A stretch of DNA of 64,000 nucleotides from Patiria miniata. Lineage: Eukaryota > Echinodermata > Asteroidea > Valvatida > Asterinidae. The translations under genes were made by a program, and so were the position numbers. The notes below the pieces were generated by a model. That model worked only from the letters and a program-made list of their open reading frames with translations, did not search any database and was not told where the DNA came from. Location of the stretch: the NCBI RefSeq assembly GCF_015706575.1, contig NW_024037056.1, positions 9,499,176 to 9,563,175 of the forward strand. Reading direction: 5' to 3'. This document shows positions 48,101-54,100 of this stretch, piece by piece (within the stretch, counting starts at the first letter, position 1; the number at the start of each line of letters is the position of its first letter).

Positions 48101-51100
48101 CAAGAAAACCTATATAATTTTATTTCATTTTTTTTGTGGGGAGGGGGGCAATTCAAAACTGCACAGTTGTTGCCCACAGATGCATAAGTTTGTTCAATCT
48201 GTACTGAATAAGCATTACTCGTTTATTTTTAACTGACCAAGCGAGCTTTATGATCATCTGTATACGTCACAGGCCGATAACATAATTGTTATGTAATATG
48301 TCAAAAGTCTCATCAAATTGATGGACCCACTCTCTGTTTGCAACATTGTTTTAAAGAGAAAATGAATTTATGTTCCCCCTTTTGGAAGTTTTGGATGGCC
48401 GCATTACAACTGCAATTATTTTGTTTAAGCTGAAACCGTCTTACCGTTTTTATTATAGGTTTTCCCGGCCAATTTCCTAAAATGTTAATTCACTTCTGAA
48501 AAAATGGTTATTCTTTTTCGTCTGAATTTGATTGCACGTCTTTAATCCCATTTCAATTCAACGAAAAGTTCAATCGTTTTTATTGTCCGTGCATTCGGTT
48601 TTGAGAAACAGACGGCCAATTCCGTTACCTGTGCATTCATCTACGAAAGCATACCTTTCACGCAGAGTTCTGGCATACAATTTTGTAAAATGTGCAATCA
48701 AAAGTACGTTTTTTCTCATTCAAAATAGCACATTGCATCACATAAAATTAAACTAAAAGTGAAATAGAATGACCAGTGTTTGAAATCGCCCTCTAAAAGC
48801 GAAAAGGAAGTCTTGTAAACAAATCTGAATGACCATAAACGAAAGGTGCTGCTCAACCACTTAATTGATTGAACTGAAATGGAATCGAATGCTCTGGTAG
48901 CGAAAATGAAACGCGTGTTCAGAGCGATTCTCAAATTCAGACGAAAACGAACGACCGATTTTCAGAAGTGAATGAACATTTCAGGAAATTGGCCGGGAAA
49001 ACCTATATTTTGAATATTGTTTTAAGAACCGATTCATGTTTTGTTGGCCGAGATCGGGCGAGTCTTGTTCTTGACACGGGTACATTCTTGCAAACCTCGA
49101 CGGATAGGTGGTGCGAGATCCTGTTTCGAGTGCAGTGTTCGTGGGTCATGTTCCCGCCGTTCGAGCGCGAGAACAATAAAAATACTCGCGTCAAGAACAG
49201 ACCGCCCAAACACGGACGGCCATTGCGTGCGATAAGGTGGTATACGTACATTTAATACAAATCTTTGCTAAATAACGCAACGTCAGAACGTTATGTTTGA
49301 AAGGATTTATTCTTCAAAATCACAACTTTTAACATTTTAAAGATGGCGTCGGCACGTAAAACGGATGAACTGCAGCCTAATTGTAATAAGCCATATTTTG
49401 ACACATTTAAATTACACAATTCCAGGGGTTAAGATCCCGCAAGGCATGATGGGGAACAACATGGCTCAGCAAAATCGTACCCATGGTTGGTTAACGGGCT
49501 ATTCAGAGCGTATTGCGCACGTATTTCGAAGACAGGGCGCTCTATGAAGTACCGAAGTGAATACGCCACGCGCACACAATGTGTGTAAAAGACATTTAGA
49601 GCGTGATTCAGCCACTGATCTCTATATAAAGACTGGATAGCGGATATGCATACAACATTCACACAGTAGACTTTGCATTATTATTTCAAAACGCCGAAAA
49701 AGTTATATTTGCGGCATTTTAGTAACCACGACGTTAGAAAAATTGTAGTTAACCTTGGTCAGTGATGGTGGTCAAAATATAAGTCAAGTGAACCGCGACG
49801 TTACAAAAGAAATCATGCTGTCTATACAAACGACAACTTGTCCTTTGTAGATCACCAGCCGGTCTCACCAATATGGCGTCAAATTCGTACATTGTGCGGC
49901 TCTTTATTAGCTATCCAGTCTTTATATAGAGATCAGTGGATTCAGCCCGTGAACAAACCCGCGCGCGTACTTGACCGTTCGCGCGTTCATGTGCATGAGT
50001 TGATAACCGCGTGTCGTTGAGAACGGACGTGGATTGCGGCGTCTCGTGGAGAACTGACGTGTGTGCGTTGTCGTGTTGCAGCACGGACGTGCTGACGACA
50101 CACCGGAGGCACACAGGGGATCGACGCTTGGTCCGTGTGTTGCTACCTCGTGGGCTGTACTGTATCCACTCGGCCCTCGGAAGTCCTCATATCCTGCCGC
50201 CGGTAACTTGGGGTTGCCCGATAGTTAAGTCGCAATAGAACATGGGGATAGCGCTGCGAATAGTCAGCCCTTAAGACAGGTGCCGTTTCAGTACTAATTG
50301 TTGATTGACTCTTACATTCCAAATTGAACCTAGTGGAGAATTTAGAGAACTTGATTGTCATTGTTGTCTGATAAATAAAGGTGTCAGTATATGCTCCTTA
50401 ATCGTCTGTTCAGTCTGTCAGTCCGTGTCTCTTCCGAACGTACGCATTCCCTAGGTCACCTACATCGCCGCTCGTCAAGGCTTACCAAAGGTATAAGTCA
50501 GGAGGCCAGGGCGACCCCAGTTCAGGGGAGCCCCGGTTCCAGCGCCACAATAATAACGTGCCGAAGTTATCTTTCCATGTTTTCAGGTCCGTGTGAAGCT
50601 GAAAGCTACGCAGATTTGACATGGCCTGTTACGTTAGCAGGATCAACTGCAGAGTCATTGGAGAGATGTCCACTTGATACCATAAATGGTAAGAACACTA
50701 CGCCACCCTGCAAAGGCTCTTCATTTTTCTATTTCAACAATATAATCCATCATAGTTATTGGCATTTCAACCCTTATGTAGGCCAACTTCCTAAAACGAG
50801 TATTTCTACAAATAATTTCTCTCATCAGCCGGTGAACCTCGAGCTGTGAGGAACTGTTCAGTTGTAGAGCCTCCTTTGTATTTCAAATGGGAGGAGAACG
50901 AGCCTCGTAGCTGTGGTGAAAATAGGAACGATGTTACCTTTGCGGACGTCGTACAGGTGTTGTTGTGTTTAAATTGGAAACAAAATCGGTCAAAGGTTTT
51001 TAAATATAGGATCAATAATTTCGAAAAACAGCTATAGTCTGGAAAATCCAGTCACAACTTTTAAGGCCAAAAAAAAAGTCTCCGGTTTCTGGTATCGAGC

Positions 51101-54100
51101 TTGCCCCAAAAGTGGTGCGGCTACGCGGCTTGTTTTTTTCCTTTGTTTTTTTTTCTTCAAATGTCGGCTGATGACTGCAAATGGTGCCAGACTAAATTTA
51201 ATGCAAAATATATGGGAGTCCAGAGAGGCCACATAAAGATCATACTCGATCGTAACCCCATCTAAAAACACGTTAAAATTGAGCGGCAGCAGGATTCCAG
51301 TCAAACCAGTGAGTTCGGCGGTTTTGAGACATCATCTTACATTGAAACAAAAAACACTTTTTTTCATATTGCCGACGCACATGGCTACGGCGACGCGCGC
51401 GCATACCAGAAACCGGAGAATTTGTTTAGGCCTAATCATTCGTTTTTAATTTCTAAGAGGTAAACCTATACGTATTTCAAAGCAGATCTGTTGCTTGAAA
51501 CATGTGTCCTTCTAAGTAAATATATACATATAAGATCCAGTTACCATCTTTTGGTTACAGGTTGAGGTAAGTACAGGAAACGTGGTTGAAGTGGCCGAAT
51601 TTCTGGCCAGTCAGACGTCAGAGTCGCAAGAGGGTGCAAAAGATGTGGAGCTGGTGTCCAACATTCTTGCAAACATTGTCATGGCAGGATCTGGCGACAC
51701 GGAGGTGTGTAATAGTGATAATTACAAATTACTTCGAGCAAGTGTTGGGAAAAGAGCCCGATTTACGAATAACGTCAACCTAATAGGCTACGTATTGGGA
51801 TTTACTGTTTTCCTCTCTTCTTATTATTTAGCTAAAAATTAATGAATCATCTAAATCTTGGAGTATGTACCGGGGACTGTTGGCCATATTACCACGAATG
51901 CTCAGGAAACTCCTGACTCTCAGTTTTCCGATATGAATTAGAAGTCAGAGTACAAATCATCTTTGACAAGAGATTAAATAATTGAACCAAACCAGAACGC
52001 AACCATTAGGGCCCACCACATAAAAATTGTTCTGAGAAAGAACCAAAAATAAGCAACGAGCTCAAATGTAATGCATTCGTAGTGATGTCATTGTAAAGGT
52101 TACTGAATTGGTGTTGGAGACTGTAAGCAATGTCATCATGAGTGTTGGGGAAAACTCCCGTTTCTCAGTTTTCCGATATAAATTAGAAGTCAGAGTACAA
52201 ATCATCTTTGAAAAGAGATTGGATAATTAAATTGAACCAGAACACAAAAATTAGGGCCCACCACATAAAAAAATAGTTCTGAGAAAGAACCAAAAGGCAA
52301 ACAGCTCAAAGGTAATGCATTCGTGTTGTTGTCCATGTAAAGGTTACCAAGTTGGTGTTGGAGACTGTGAACAATGTCATCATGAGTGGTGGGGAAACTC
52401 CTGACTCCCAAGCTCCCGATTTCAATGGTAGTAGCTCCTCGGCCATTATCCAGTCCTTAGAGAGTCAGGTTTCCCTTTCTCTGAGACAAGAAGGTAATTT
52501 CAGTATACGTCAGGACACCATCCACGTCGAGGCAGTCAGTCTGGATCCAACACTGGCTCAAAATGGACTCAGCTTTGTATCTGTACGACATCCTGGACAA
52601 GGGTCACCACAAGAGGGCTCACTTGTTGGTACTGAAGTCCAGACGTTCATGGATAGCAGCAACATCCCTTTGAGTATCGATGTGTTGGCATCGGTTCAAT
52701 TACCAAGGAACATCATTGACTTGATCCAATCATCTGACAGTAAGTAACTTCAGTTAGGGCCAATGCTTTTGATTGTTTTTTCTGAGGAGTATAGATTCTC
52801 TTGAAGGGAAGTTGAATTCTTTGTTTGGGGAAGCAGGTTTGAAAGAAGATCTGACACCATGACACGGACGTTATTCAGCTGAAGAGAAAACTAGCTGTTT
52901 CCCAAAATGTACATTTACTACTTTACAGCACATTATTTAATTGGTATTGCTGAATACCATAATCACTTTAACTGAATTACGTTTGCTTATTTAATCTGAA
53001 TGTAGGTGACAGCTCTGCAAAACTGCAGGCCAGTTTTCTGATCTACGCTGACGATACGTTGTTCCAGTCCACTTCAATCAGAGAGAATCGAGGGGAGAAA
53101 AACTCGACTCGTAAGGTCGCTGGATCTGTCGTCTCACTGACTGTGGAGAATACTGAACTTGTCAACCTTACTGAGCCAGTCGTGATCAAATTCAAGGCAA
53201 GTTAATACGTGTCTAAGTAGGAAATTGTTTGCAGTGTAAATTATTAACGTCCCAACAATATTAATGTCCCCAAACGTCGTTCATGTCATGTGATAGGAAT
53301 ACATCAATCAAACTTTGATATTTGTATAACTTTAACATATCTCATAACAGATACAATCCAATCATTAGTTTGATTTCTAAAACAGGCACCTGATCATACC
53401 ACGAGTGAAGAGTTAGAGACGATCCAGTGCGTGTCCTGGGACTTTGAACTTGAAGATGGAGTCGGTGATTGGTCACCAGCTGGCTGCGCGCGTACACAAC
53501 TGCACAATGAGCAAGTCTCCTGTAACTGCGACCACGCAACAAACTTTGCCATCCTCGTGGTATGTATCATAAGAAGAAAGAATCGTCGCCTTCATGATAA
53601 TCTTTGAAGAATCTTTCCATGAAAAAAATCATAGTCATCCCATCTATCAAACTACGTTTCAAACTTTGAGAATTTGAAAACTGTTTCGTTGTTGAAAGAT
53701 TCAGCTAGCTACTCTTGTCATGTTAGCCACTCTTGGTCTAAAATTGATCTTTAAAAACTGTTTTCCTTTTTCCTAAGGATGTGAAGGGCCAGGCACCTGA
53801 TGGTTTAATTGACGCTCCTGCAAAGAAAGCGCTTGATATCATCAGCCAGGTTGGCTGTGCATTATCAATCATAGCACTGGCCATAACGTTGATTATATAC
53901 CTAGCTATCAGGTAAGATAGGTCATGGTATAACCATAAGTAGGTACTGTCCTCAACTCTGAATGGAATGCTTTGGTAAGGTCTTGTGTCCGTGAAAAAGG
54001 CCACGGACAACTAAATGTCACATGGAGCTACGTCTGGTAATTAAGTAGGCGGGTGTTCCATCAGGTTATGTCCCTTTCATCTAGGAGCATCTTGGTAAGG

